From Anaerolineae bacterium (GTDB lineage: Bacteria > Chloroflexota > Anaerolineae > Aggregatilineales > Phototrophicaceae), in the NCBI GenBank assembly GCA_022820125.1, contig JAJEGA010000118.1:1-55039 (forward strand): a stretch of 55,039 nt of DNA. Direction: 5' to 3'. Positions 1 through 7,672 of the stretch are shown here, one piece after another. The position numbers and the translations under genes were made by a program. Below the pieces are notes generated by a model. That model worked only from the letters and a program-made list of their open reading frames with translations. It was not told where the DNA came from and did no database searches. Within the stretch, counting starts at the first letter, position 1. Each line of letters begins with the position of its first letter.

Positions 1-127
1 ACTTCGCGACCGTCTTGGGGTTGATGCCATACCGCTTGGCCAGTTTATTTATGCTCTCTTGACTATTTTGTATAGCTCGGCGGGTTGCCTCTGTCGTTGT
101 GGCGCGAGGGTGAAGTATCTGTCCCAT
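1..127 (-). CDS. IS481-like transposase, N-terminal fragment (runs off window)
   Basis: Forty-two codons are visible from the ATG at 127 to the window edge. The peptide starts MGQILHPRATTTEATRR and continues with AIQNSQES and LAKRYGINPKTVAK. This is the N-terminal helix-turn-helix typical of transposases annotated as IS481-type integrases, whose family members commonly begin MGQ-LH--ATTT and carry the same SQES and LAKRYGIN-KTV blocks. An AGGATG ribosome-binding site lies just upstream. The DDE catalytic core is outside the window, so activity cannot be judged. The frame is open throughout the visible part. Confidence 0.75.
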   Translation of the reverse strand, partial: MGQILHPRATTTEATRRAIQNSQESINKLAKRYGINPKTVAK

Positions 128-180
128 AGGGCATCCTTTTGACTATATGATAGTACACCATTATAATCCGAGACTATACA
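1..180 (-). mobile_element. Insertion sequence end, truncated by window edge
   Basis: The left edge holds the 5' end of a transposase gene reading leftwards, with its leader. The probable outer end of the element is the TGTATAGTCT read on the minus strand ending at 180, about 50 bp upstream of the transposase start. I infer that boundary because the next bases (TCTACGCGACC, from 181) match the small repeat module found elsewhere in the window, as if the element had inserted into one of those repeats. The other end and any target duplication lie outside the window. Confidence 0.6.
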
Positions 181-222
181 TCTACGCGACCTGACCTGTA
201 CAGTTCTCGCCTTGTTTGACAA

Positions 223-296
223 TGTAGGGGCGACCTATCAGGTCGCCCGCCGACAATTACAACGTCGCCTGTAGGGGCGAGCCATTGGGTCGCCCG
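223..296. repeat. Two adjacent short palindromic repeats
   Basis: Two copies of the window's dispersed palindrome lie at 223-249 and 270-296. Each starts TGTAGGGGCGA and ends in a reverse-complementary TCGCCCG arm around a loop of a few bases. They sit between the insertion-sequence end and the first permease gene. That gene's GGAG ribosome-binding site starts only five bases after the second copy. Confidence 0.8.
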
Positions 297-312
297 ACAT
301 GGAGCGTATCGC

Positions 313-1278
313 TTGTCCGCTCATACATTGACCGCCGCTAAGAAACCGCAGCCTTTCTCCTTCGGGGACTGGTGGTCGCGCAATCAGCGCAAGGTCATTC
401 CCTACATCTTCCTGGCGCCCTTTCTGCTTTCATTCGCGATCTTCACCGTTTACCCGGCCGGCGTCGCCCTCTTCTTGAGCTTCCAGCGCACGCGCGGATT
501 CCAGCAAGCGGAACAAGGCGGCGGGGTCGTGCTCGAATACAAGGGCTGGGCGAATTACGAGCGCCTGCTGACCAAGGACAAGCGTTTTCGCGAAGCCATG
601 ATCAATGGCGCCGAATTCTGGCTGGGCACCTTGCTGGTGCAGATGCCGCTGGCGCTGGCCGTGGCGCTGGCTCTGAACTCGCCGAATATACGCTTCAGAG
701 TATTGGGGCGATTAGCCTTCTTCGCGCCCTATATCACCTCGGCCGTCGTCGTCGGCTGGATATTTAGATTTGTCTACGACCAAAATTTCGGCTGGATGAA
801 TTCGGCGTTGGCGCAATTGGGCATAGAAGGCCCCGCCTGGATTCGCGATGTCAATTTCGTGATGCCGTCGCTGATTATCCTCGGTTTGTGGACCTGGGTC
901 GGCTTTAACTCGCTCTTCTTCCTGGCCGGCTTGCAGAATGTGCCCGATGATCTGAAGGAAGCGGCGCGCATCGACGGCGCGAGCACCATCCGCGTCTTCT
1001 GGCATATCACGATACCTTTCCTGCGCCCGGTATTCGTCTTCGTGGTCGTCACCGGCGGCATCGGCTCCTTCAGCCTCTTCAGCCAGCCCTACCTGCTGTT
1101 GGATTTCCCCAACACCGGACCCTTCGATAGCGGCTTGTTCCCGCTGATGTATCTCTACGACATGGGTTTCTTGAATATCCGTATGGGTTATGCCTCGGCG
1201 ATAGGTTATATTTTGACCGTGGTCATCCTTATCATCACCGGCATGCAGTTGCTCTTGTTCCGTCTGTGGAAGGTCTGA
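313..1278 (+). CDS. Sugar ABC transporter permease, MalF/UgpA type
   Basis: This 321-residue inner-membrane protein is a permease of the binding-protein-dependent sugar transporter family. It has about six hydrophobic segments; the first (about 30-55) follows a short basic N-terminus. The EAA cytoplasmic loop that docks the ATPase is at about 216-235 (EAARIDGAS, then PFLRP). The start is a TTG at 313 with GGAG eight bases upstream. No in-frame ATG gives a sensible N-terminus. The second permease begins six bases after its stop. No binding protein or ATPase gene is visible; a binding-protein gene would normally lie upstream, where the insertion-sequence end now is. Substrate unknown. Confidence 0.9.
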   Translation: MSAHTLTAAKKPQPFSFGDWWSRNQRKVIPYIFLAPFLLSFAIFTVYPAGVALFLSFQRTRGFQQAEQGGGVVLEYKGWANYERLLTKDKRFREAMINGAEFWLGTLLVQMPLALAVALALNSPNIRFRVLGRLAFFAPYITSAVVVGWIFRFVYDQNFGWMNSALAQLGIEGPAWIRDVNFVMPSLIILGLWTWVGFNSLFFLAGLQNVPDDLKEAARIDGASTIRVFWHITIPFLRPVFVFVVVTGGIGSFSLFSQPYLLLDFPNTGPFDSGLFPLMYLYDMGFLNIRMGYASAIGYILTVVILIITGMQLLLFRLWKV

Positions 1279-1284
1279 GGAAAC

Positions 1285-2136
1285 ATGTTTAAGTCGGAAC
1301 GCAAAAGCGCAATGGGCGCCAGCCGGGTCAATATCCTGTCTATGAACACCATTGTGCTCGTCGGCGTTTTGCTCTGCGCGATTCCCTTCGTCTATATGAT
1401 TTCAGCGAGTTTCCGCCGCGAGGGCGATCTTTATAAGCTGCCGGTGACGGTCTATCCGCGCGAATGGACCATGCACAATTTCCATACGCTTTTCGACAAG
1501 ACGGAATATGTCCGCTGGTACGGCAATACCATCTTCACCGCCAGCATCCGCACGGTCCTCGGCGTCTATTTGGCCGCTTTGGCCGGCGCCGCCTTCGCCA
1601 AATATGAGTTTCGCTTCAAGCGCTTCTTTTTCTTCCTTGTCCTGGCGACATTAACGCTGCCCTTCCACATGCTGCTGATACCGCTTTTTCTATTGATGCG
1701 CGATTTTGGCTGGGTGGATAATTATCTCGCCATCATCGTGCCCGGGATGGTGAATGCCTTCAACATCTTCCTCATGCGCCAATACATTGAGTCGGTACCC
1801 AGTGAACTCATGGACGCCGCGCGCATCGACGGCGCCTCAGAAATCGGCATGTTCCACCGCATCATTCTGCCGCTGGTGCGCCCGGCCCTCGGCGTCGTCG
1901 GCATCCTCACCTTCGTCTGGACCTGGAACGATTTCCTCTGGCCCCTCGTCGTCCTGCATGATGACGCGAAGTACCTGCTCTCCAACGGCATTGCCACCAT
2001 GGATGGACCCTACGAAGTCGAAACCGGCGCGATCATGGCCGGCTCCTTCCTCGCGACCCTGCCCATAATCATCATCTTCATCTTGATGCAGCGGCAAATC
2101 ATCGCCGGCCTCACGCAAGGGGCGATCCGCGGTTGA
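1285..2136 (+). CDS. Sugar ABC transporter permease, MalG/UgpE type
   Basis: This 283-residue permease is the partner of the preceding gene and would form the heterodimeric membrane channel of a sugar-type importer. The EAA loop reads DAARIDGAS followed by ILPLVRP, and there are about six membrane spans. The ending, near QIIAGLTQGAIRG, is typical of the MalG branch, whose members usually end AGLTAGAVKG or similar. The ATG at 1285 has an AGGA site five bases upstream. The ATPase is absent, which is common because one MsmX-like ATPase can serve several importers. Confidence 0.92.
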   Translation: MFKSERKSAMGASRVNILSMNTIVLVGVLLCAIPFVYMISASFRREGDLYKLPVTVYPREWTMHNFHTLFDKTEYVRWYGNTIFTASIRTVLGVYLAALAGAAFAKYEFRFKRFFFFLVLATLTLPFHMLLIPLFLLMRDFGWVDNYLAIIVPGMVNAFNIFLMRQYIESVPSELMDAARIDGASEIGMFHRIILPLVRPALGVVGILTFVWTWNDFLWPLVVLHDDAKYLLSNGIATMDGPYEVETGAIMAGSFLATLPIIIIFILMQRQIIAGLTQGAIRG

Positions 2137-2156
2137 CTATCCATACGGAAGAACGC

Positions 2157-2183
2157 TGTAGGGGCGAGACTTGTCTCGCCCGC
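2157..2183. repeat. Dispersed palindromic repeat
   Basis: One copy of the TGTAGGGGCGAGAC / TTGTCTCGCCC palindrome lies 20 bases after the permease stop codon and 80 bases before the chaperonin-like gene. Its position after a gene pair could let it act as a weak transcription terminator or mRNA-stabilising hairpin, but no T-run follows it. Confidence 0.8.
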
Positions 2184-2262
2184 CTGACGCTACGTTTTCG
2201 CGTTGCGCCGGCTAACCCATCCGCAAATCAGAATACTTGCCAGACCGCTCCTGGACGCGCCT

Positions 2263-3930
2263 ATGACTGAACGCCTCGTTTTTCAGCCGGATGCTGCCCT
2301 CAGCCTGCAGCGCGGCATCAATCTGATCGTTGACGCCATCCGCCCCACCCTCGGTCCGGTCACGCGCGCGGTCGCCGTCAGTCAAGCGCTGGATAACAAG
2401 CCGCCGGAGCTGCTCGACAAAGGCGGGCTCATCGCGCGGCGCATCAGCGACCTGCCCGATCGCGATGCCGATATGGGCGCCATGCTGCTGCGGCAGATGC
2501 TCTGGGGTCTCTATGAAGAATGCGGCGATGGCACAGCGACTGCCGCCGTCATCTTCCAGTCGATTTACAACGACGGGCTGCAATACCTCGCCGCCGGCGG
2601 CAACGCCATGCGCCTGCGGGAGCATTTGCGCCTTTGCCTGAATGCAATCCTGCGCGCGCTGGACGATATGACGCAGCCGGTCGCCGGCAAAGATCAACTG
2701 GCGCAGCTGGCGGAGTGCATCTGCCACGACCGCGAGCTGGCTGAGAAGCTGGGCGAAATCTTCGACTTCATCGGCGAACACGGTCAGCTTGATGTGCGAC
2801 GCGGGCACACCCGCGCCATCGAGCACGATTATATGAAGGGCATGTATTGGCGGCGGGGCGCGGCCTCGCGGGAGATGCTGCGCGGCGGCAAAGAGACTGA
2901 TCGCATCGTCATGAACAACTGCGCGATCCTTCTCAGCGATCTCGACATTGAGGGCGTGACTGACCTGCTTCCCGTCATCAATATGCTGACGCGGTCGGGC
3001 GCGAAGGCGCTGCTGCTGGTCGGCGAGAGGTTCTCCGAATCGGTCATCAACTTCATCCTCGCCAACAAAAAGCCGGAACAGTTCCGCATAGTGGCGGTCA
3101 AGACGCCTGGCAGCACCGATGAAGAGCGGCGCGCTCACTTGAGCGACATGGCGGTGATGACAGGCGCGATTCCTTTATTCAAGGCGGCCGGCGATACACT
3201 GGCGACCGCAGCGGGACGCCCCAAAGCACGCGATGGTCTTGATCCGGCGAATCAACCACGGCGGAGTTATCTGGGTCAGGCAAGACAAGTCTGGGTCGAG
3301 CGCACGCTGTTCGGCTTGGTATCGGACCGTGAGGATCAAGCGGAACTCACCGAGCGCCTGGCTGATCTGCTGGAGCAAGTCGAATACGCGATGGATAAGG
3401 ATACTGAAGCCTTCTTGCGCGAGCGCATCGGCAAGATTCTGGGCGGCGCCGCCATCTTGCGCATCGGCGACGCCCTGCCCGCGCGGATGGACAGCCGCAT
3501 CGCCATTGCCAAAGAGACGGCGAAATCGCTGCGCCGCGCCATCCGCGACGGCATCGTGCCGGGCGCTGGACTTGCCCTTCTGGCTTGCCGCGCCGCGCTG
3601 AAGCAAGCGCCCGATCCCCCCGCTGCGGACGACAGTGACGCGCGCGCCGCCCAGCGCCTTCTGCTGCGCGCATTGGAAGCGCCGATACGGACGATCTGCT
3701 TCAACGGCGGCTTCGAGTCAGCCAAGGTCGCTGAGTTGGATGGCGAAGCTCCCGGGCGCGGCATCGACATCCGCAGCGGCGCCATCGTCGATGTCATGGA
3801 TGCTGGCATCATCGATGTCGCGTCCGTCACCAAAGCAGCCGTCCGAAGCGCGGTGACCAGCGCCGCCCTCGCGCTGACCATTGATGTGCTGCTGCATCAT
3901 GCGCAGCCGGAAGAGACCTATACGCCATGA
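2263..3930 (+). CDS. Divergent GroEL/Cpn60-like protein
   Basis: The 555-residue product aligns by eye along the full group I chaperonin. It has TLGPVTRAV near the N-terminus (TLGPKGRNV in GroEL), a conserved LDKGG (D52 region), GDGTATAAVIFQSI (ATP-binding D87 block), an apical domain containing AVKTPGSTDEERRAHLSDM, and VPGAGLALL near the C-terminal ATP site. By my hand alignment the hydrolytic Asp equivalent to E. coli D398 is Glu (KETAKSLRRA). The substrate-binding YLSPYF block is replaced and the GGM tail is absent. No groES neighbour is visible. I chose the ATG at 2263; a TTG at 2203 would add 20 unrelated residues. It may be a paralogue with a specialised role rather than the housekeeping chaperonin. 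Confidence 0.85.
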   Translation: MTERLVFQPDAALSLQRGINLIVDAIRPTLGPVTRAVAVSQALDNKPPELLDKGGLIARRISDLPDRDADMGAMLLRQMLWGLYEECGDGTATAAVIFQSIYNDGLQYLAAGGNAMRLREHLRLCLNAILRALDDMTQPVAGKDQLAQLAECICHDRELAEKLGEIFDFIGEHGQLDVRRGHTRAIEHDYMKGMYWRRGAASREMLRGGKETDRIVMNNCAILLSDLDIEGVTDLLPVINMLTRSGAKALLLVGERFSESVINFILANKKPEQFRIVAVKTPGSTDEERRAHLSDMAVMTGAIPLFKAAGDTLATAAGRPKARDGLDPANQPRRSYLGQARQVWVERTLFGLVSDREDQAELTERLADLLEQVEYAMDKDTEAFLRERIGKILGGAAILRIGDALPARMDSRIAIAKETAKSLRRAIRDGIVPGAGLALLACRAALKQAPDPPAADDSDARAAQRLLLRALEAPIRTICFNGGFESAKVAELDGEAPGRGIDIRSGAIVDVMDAGIIDVASVTKAAVRSAVTSAALALTIDVLLHHAQPEETYTP

Positions 3931-3988
3931 CGCCGATCGGCGCTTCGCCCCTCTGTTGGACACAAGCGCATCGTCCGTTAAGATATTC

Positions 3989-4957
3989 ATGAGGGTAGCG
4001 CCATCACGGAGATACGGCAGCGTGTTGTCTTTGCGTCTATGGCGAACAATCGCCGAAGTTGATATCCAGGATCCTATTGTCCGGCGCGTCAGTCAGATTC
4101 GGAAGCCCGCCGCCCGCTCGCTGCCGCGCGCAAGGCCTCCGCGGCTGCTCTGGCTGATCGCCCTGGTTGCAATCGCTCCCTCCGTGTTCATGGCGCCCCA
4201 GCTGCTGGCGCTGGCGCTGGCGCTGCCAATCGTCATGATCACGCTGGCAGTCGCGGCGCCCGTCTTGCTGCCCGCCCTCATTTGGTTCGCCGGCGCGTAT
4301 CACACGGGCGAAATCATCAGAGGCATCCAGCGCGAGAAACATCAGAATACCTATGATCTCATCTGCGCCTCGACGCAAGGCAAACTCAAGGCCAGTTGGT
4401 CTTTCGCCACCGGCATGCTTCATCGCGGCGGCGCCTTCCTCCCACTGACTTGGGGCGCGCGCGCGTCCTTGCGCCTCGGTCTGGCCGCGCTCATCGGATT
4501 AACCGTCTGTACGCTGCTCTTCGCGCTCGGCGGCGCCGCCAGTTTCGGCATCGAGCAGATTCGCCTGCTCGCGCTGCCGCTGCTGGCCTTGGCGGTTTAC
4601 TACACCAATATGACGCAGGCTTTCACGCTCGCTCACATCATCGGGCTGCTGGCCAGCAGCTTCGATTGGGCGAGACGCGATGCGATGCTGGTCGGTCTGG
4701 TATTGTATGTCGCCCTCAGTTCGCTGCCCTTGCTTGGCGCCGCGCTGGCTTACGTCCCATTCCGCTGGCTGGTCGTCGAGCCGCATCCGGCGGCGCTGCT
4801 CTTGGTCGAGGCGCTGGCGCTGCTGCTGATTATCGCGGTGCGCGAGCTGGCCGTCGTGGCGCTGTGGTCGGCGCTGAAGCGGCGGATGAATTCGCGCTTG
4901 GGGGAGGTCGGACGCGGGGAGACGTTGCGGCGGGATGCGGCTTGGGCTGTGATCTAA
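3989..4957 (+). CDS. Hypothetical polytopic membrane protein
   Basis: A 322-residue protein that I do not recognise. It has a basic N-terminus of about 50 residues and about seven strongly hydrophobic segments (roughly 55-110, 155-180, 190-215, 235-265 and 270-300). A polar loop between the first pair and the rest contains EIIRGIQREKHQNTYDLI. The reading frame is open further upstream into the chaperonin-like gene, but the ATG at 3989 is the first start after that gene ends. It lies 58 bases downstream on the same strand, so the two may be co-transcribed. It converges on the MocA-like gene with 16 bases between stop codons. Confidence 0.7.
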   Translation: MRVAPSRRYGSVLSLRLWRTIAEVDIQDPIVRRVSQIRKPAARSLPRARPPRLLWLIALVAIAPSVFMAPQLLALALALPIVMITLAVAAPVLLPALIWFAGAYHTGEIIRGIQREKHQNTYDLICASTQGKLKASWSFATGMLHRGGAFLPLTWGARASLRLGLAALIGLTVCTLLFALGGAASFGIEQIRLLALPLLALAVYYTNMTQAFTLAHIIGLLASSFDWARRDAMLVGLVLYVALSSLPLLGAALAYVPFRWLVVEPHPAALLLVEALALLLIIAVRELAVVALWSALKRRMNSRLGEVGRGETLRRDAAWAVI

Positions 4958-4973
4958 AGCCACCTCAGTTCAT

Positions 4974-5615
4974 TTACTCCATTGAGTCGATGGCCATCAC
5001 CCGCTCATAACTCTCGCGCGTATCCACATCCAGCAGCACACCCCCATCCGCCACATCCACCAGCCGCAGACGCTCCCGCGCCGCCTCAATCACATCCCGC
5101 GGCCTCGCCCCCGCCGGCAAAGCCAGCATCGCCCCCCAATAGGCGCGATCCAGCAGCACCGGATGTCCGCGCCGGCCATTGAATCGCGGCGCCACATTCC
5201 AACCGGCATCATGCGCCGCCAGCAATTGGGCGATCACGTCGACTGGCACACATGGCATATCAGCCGGCTGTATGAAACATCCCGCCAGGTTAAGCGGCAG
5301 CGCGCTTAAGCCGACCTTGACCGACGACAGCATCTCGCCGGTGGCGTAATCGGGATTGTGAACGCAGACGACGTTGAGGTCATTCACCGCCTTGCGCGCC
5401 TGAGCGGCGTCGCGGCCCGTCACGACGAAGACGTTTCCGGAACAGACCCGGCCGAACTTGGCGGCGACATGGCGCACGATCGGGCTTCCATCGCGCCAGG
5501 GCAGCAGCACCTTGTTCTCCACCATTCGGGAGGACAAGCCTGCGGCCAACACGATCACGCCGTAACCTTCCCCCCATTGCGATGGGGGGACCGAGGGGGG
5601 TTGGCTCTCAGCCAT
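4974..5615 (-). CDS. MocA/MobA-like molybdenum cofactor nucleotidyltransferase
   Basis: This 213-residue protein resembles the MocA cytidylyltransferases that add CMP to molybdopterin for xanthine-dehydrogenase-family enzymes. It has the LAAGLSSRMVENK nucleotide-binding signature (about 24-36), QPADMP for metal binding (about 116), GRRGHPV (about 147) and a terminal LDVDTRESYE. The ATG at 5615 overlaps the stop of the upstream gene by eight bases, supporting coupled translation. The first 18 residues are a low-complexity leader (PPSVPPSQWGEGYG) encoded by a small G/C-rich palindrome, so a repeat seems to have been absorbed into the coding sequence. It is the last gene of the cox maturation operon. 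Confidence 0.88.
   Translation of the reverse strand: MAESQPPSVPPSQWGEGYGVIVLAAGLSSRMVENKVLLPWRDGSPIVRHVAAKFGRVCSGNVFVVTGRDAAQARKAVNDLNVVCVHNPDYATGEMLSSVKVGLSALPLNLAGCFIQPADMPCVPVDVIAQLLAAHDAGWNVAPRFNGRRGHPVLLDRAYWGAMLALPAGARPRDVIEAARERLRLVDVADGGVLLDVDTRESYERVMAIDSME
5570..5601. repeat. G/C-run palindrome inside the start of the MocA-like gene
   Basis: The stretch CCCCCCATTGCGATGGGGGG forms a near-perfect palindrome and is followed by GACCGAGGGGGG. It lies within the first codons of the MocA-like gene and accounts for its proline-rich leader. It differs in sequence from the TGTAGGGG palindromes, so I treat it as a different repeat. I see no second copy in this window. Confidence 0.6.
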
Positions 5616-6621
5616 CCGTCATGCTGCGCGGCATCGGGCGTTCGGCGATATCTTTCAGCAAGCCGCCATGCCCCATCGAAACCAGATTGGCGCGAGTCAG
5701 GCGTTCACCGCTGAGCAAGCGCGGCAAGATCCAGTCGATGACATTGGTCTTCGGCGATTTGATGCAACCGGGCGCGCCGACCACCGGCACATCGCCCAGG
5801 TAGCCCAGCATCAGCAGCGTGCCCGGATCCACCGGCACCCCGTGCAGGGTGATGCTCCCGCCAGCCAGCATCAGCGCGGACGGCGCCACATCTTCGCGGT
5901 CGATGATCGCCGAGATGCCCGCTACCAGAATCATGTCGGCGCTCGATTGCGCTCGTATCGCCTCCGCGATTGATCTCGCATCGTGCAATGTATAGGTCGG
6001 CTCAAGCAGTTCGCTGCCCCAGCCCTCGATCCGCTTTCGCACTGGCGCGTGAAAGCTCTTCATCAGTCGCTCGCGGGTTGATTCGGCGCCGGAGACAATC
6101 AGCGCCACGCGCATTCGCTGCAAGGGCCGCAGCTGCAAGACGTTCCCGCTTGCTTCGGCGATGCGCTCCACATCGACCACCCGCGCCGCCGGCACGCCAA
6201 AGGGCACGACCTTGACCAGCGCCACCATCTCGCCGACATCAACCAGGGTAAATTCGCTTAAGGTCGCGATGGTGATGCCATCGTAGATATTGTTGATTTG
6301 TTCAAGGCGGGGCACATCCACATGCAGGACGCCGCGTTCGCCCGCGGTGAGGTTCGCCCGGCCCACGCCCGGCGCGCGCATCCGAACATGAGCGCCGGCC
6401 ACGGCTGCGCCGATGCGTTCGGCGGCGGCGTCCTCGTGCAGGTCGGCCTCGCTCAACTGCGTCACCGTGACGCGCTCCAGCCCCAGTTGACGCAGCGTCT
6501 CCAAGTCCGATTCGACCAGACGCCGCCCTTTATTCAGGACCAGCTTGCCCACGCTGTCGTAGAGTTTGTGCGCCAGAATCGCGCCGACCGCCTGGTCAAT
6601 CGGCGCTTCGCCGAACTTCAT
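5608..6621 (-). CDS. Molybdopterin-binding (MoeA/Mog-fold) protein of the cox operon
   Basis: A 337-residue protein. Its C-terminal half carries a molybdopterin-binding MoaB/Mog-like domain: VALIVSGAES at about 172, a central DMILVAGISAIIDREDVAPSA, and GVPVDPGTLLMLGYLGDVPVVGAPGCIKSPKTN at about 275-310. The N-terminal half is less conserved. Such proteins are regular companions of XdhC and MocA in molybdo-hydroxylase clusters and probably help handle or insert the cofactor. The start ATG overlaps the XdhC stop by four bases (ATGA), a sign of translational coupling. Confidence 0.82.
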   Translation of the reverse strand: MKFGEAPIDQAVGAILAHKLYDSVGKLVLNKGRRLVESDLETLRQLGLERVTVTQLSEADLHEDAAAERIGAAVAGAHVRMRAPGVGRANLTAGERGVLHVDVPRLEQINNIYDGITIATLSEFTLVDVGEMVALVKVVPFGVPAARVVDVERIAEASGNVLQLRPLQRMRVALIVSGAESTRERLMKSFHAPVRKRIEGWGSELLEPTYTLHDARSIAEAIRAQSSADMILVAGISAIIDREDVAPSALMLAGGSITLHGVPVDPGTLLMLGYLGDVPVVGAPGCIKSPKTNVIDWILPRLLSGERLTRANLVSMGHGGLLKDIAERPMPRSMTDG

Positions 6622-7664
6622 TGTGGACGACCTTGCGCCCCAACTGGCTGCCCGTTGCGCACGGCGATGATCTCCGCCAGGATGCAGACGGCAATCTCTT
6701 CCGGCGTGCTCGCGCCGATGTCGATGCCGATGGGACTGCGAATTTGCGCGATGAGCTCATCGCTCAAGCCCGCTTCCTTCAGCCGAGCGACGCGCTGCCG
6801 ATGCGTGCGGCCGCTGCTCAAAACGCCGACATAGGGGATATTCGCCGGCAGCGCCGTAATCAGCGCCCGGTCGTCGATCTTGGGATCGTGCGTCAAAACG
6901 GCGAGATAAGCGCTCCGATCCAAACCCAGCTGCGGCAAGGCTTTGTCGGGATAGCTATGGGTGATATTGGCGACATCGGGGAAGCGCTCCTCGGAGGCGA
7001 AAGCGGCGCGCGGATCAACAATCGACACGCGGAACCCGACCTGCCGCGCCATCGCCTGCAGCGGTATCGCCACGTGCACGCCGCCGATGAGAATAAGGTG
7101 GGGGCGCTCAATTTGCATATCCACCATGACGCGCTCGCCACCTATCACGGTTACGCCGCTCTTGTGGCTCTCCGCCGCGGCTGACCGCATTGCGTCGAGC
7201 AGATCGTCGCTGAGATTTGGACTGCGATATATGACCTCGCCAGCGTTATCGAGCATGACTTTCTCGCCGATGCGCGCGCCTTCCAAAAACGTAACAGTAA
7301 CGCCAAAATTGTCGTTCAGCGCCAATTCCGCCAGCGCATCCCACCACATGGCATCCAGCGGCTCGACGAAAACTTCGATGCTGCCGCCGCAAGTCAAGCC
7401 GACCTCCCAAGCCATATCGTCAGCCACGCCGAATTTTAGCAGGCGCGGTCTGCCCTCGCCTAATCCAGCCAGCGCTTCTTCGACGACAGCGCCTTCCACG
7501 CAACCGCCGCTGACCGAGCCGATCATGTTCATCTGACCGGTTATGCCCATCTTCGAACCCACGCGGCGCGGCGCCGAGCCCCAAGTCTCGACCACGGTCG
7601 CCAGCGCAACCGCGCGCTCTTGCGCCAGCCAACGATTCATGGTCTCCAGGATATCGAGCATCAT
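6618..7664 (-). CDS. XdhC/CoxF-family maturation factor
   Basis: The 348-residue protein has both parts of the XdhC/CoxI family. The N-terminal domain carries ATVVETWGSAPRRVGSKM and GSVSGGCVEGAVVEEA (about 20-70). The C-terminal Rossmann domain carries LILIGGVHVAIPLQAMARQ (about 195) and ends PIGIDIGASTPEEIAVCILAEI. Family members bind sulfurated molybdenum cofactor and deliver it to the large subunit. Two ATGs occur in tandem (7664 and 7661) after a GGGAGGG site; the second has the better spacing. The gene starts eight bases after the VWA gene. Confidence 0.9.
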   Translation of the reverse strand: MMLDILETMNRWLAQERAVALATVVETWGSAPRRVGSKMGITGQMNMIGSVSGGCVEGAVVEEALAGLGEGRPRLLKFGVADDMAWEVGLTCGGSIEVFVEPLDAMWWDALAELALNDNFGVTVTFLEGARIGEKVMLDNAGEVIYRSPNLSDDLLDAMRSAAAESHKSGVTVIGGERVMVDMQIERPHLILIGGVHVAIPLQAMARQVGFRVSIVDPRAAFASEERFPDVANITHSYPDKALPQLGLDRSAYLAVLTHDPKIDDRALITALPANIPYVGVLSSGRTHRQRVARLKEAGLSDELIAQIRSPIGIDIGASTPEEIAVCILAEIIAVRNGQPVGAQGRPQ

Positions 7665-7672
7665 CCCTCCCG

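Noticed and set aside
2203..2262. Longer start (TTG at 2203) for the chaperonin-like gene
   Set aside because: The extra 20 residues do not align with any chaperonin N-terminus, and the ATG at 2263 begins the conserved part at the expected distance.
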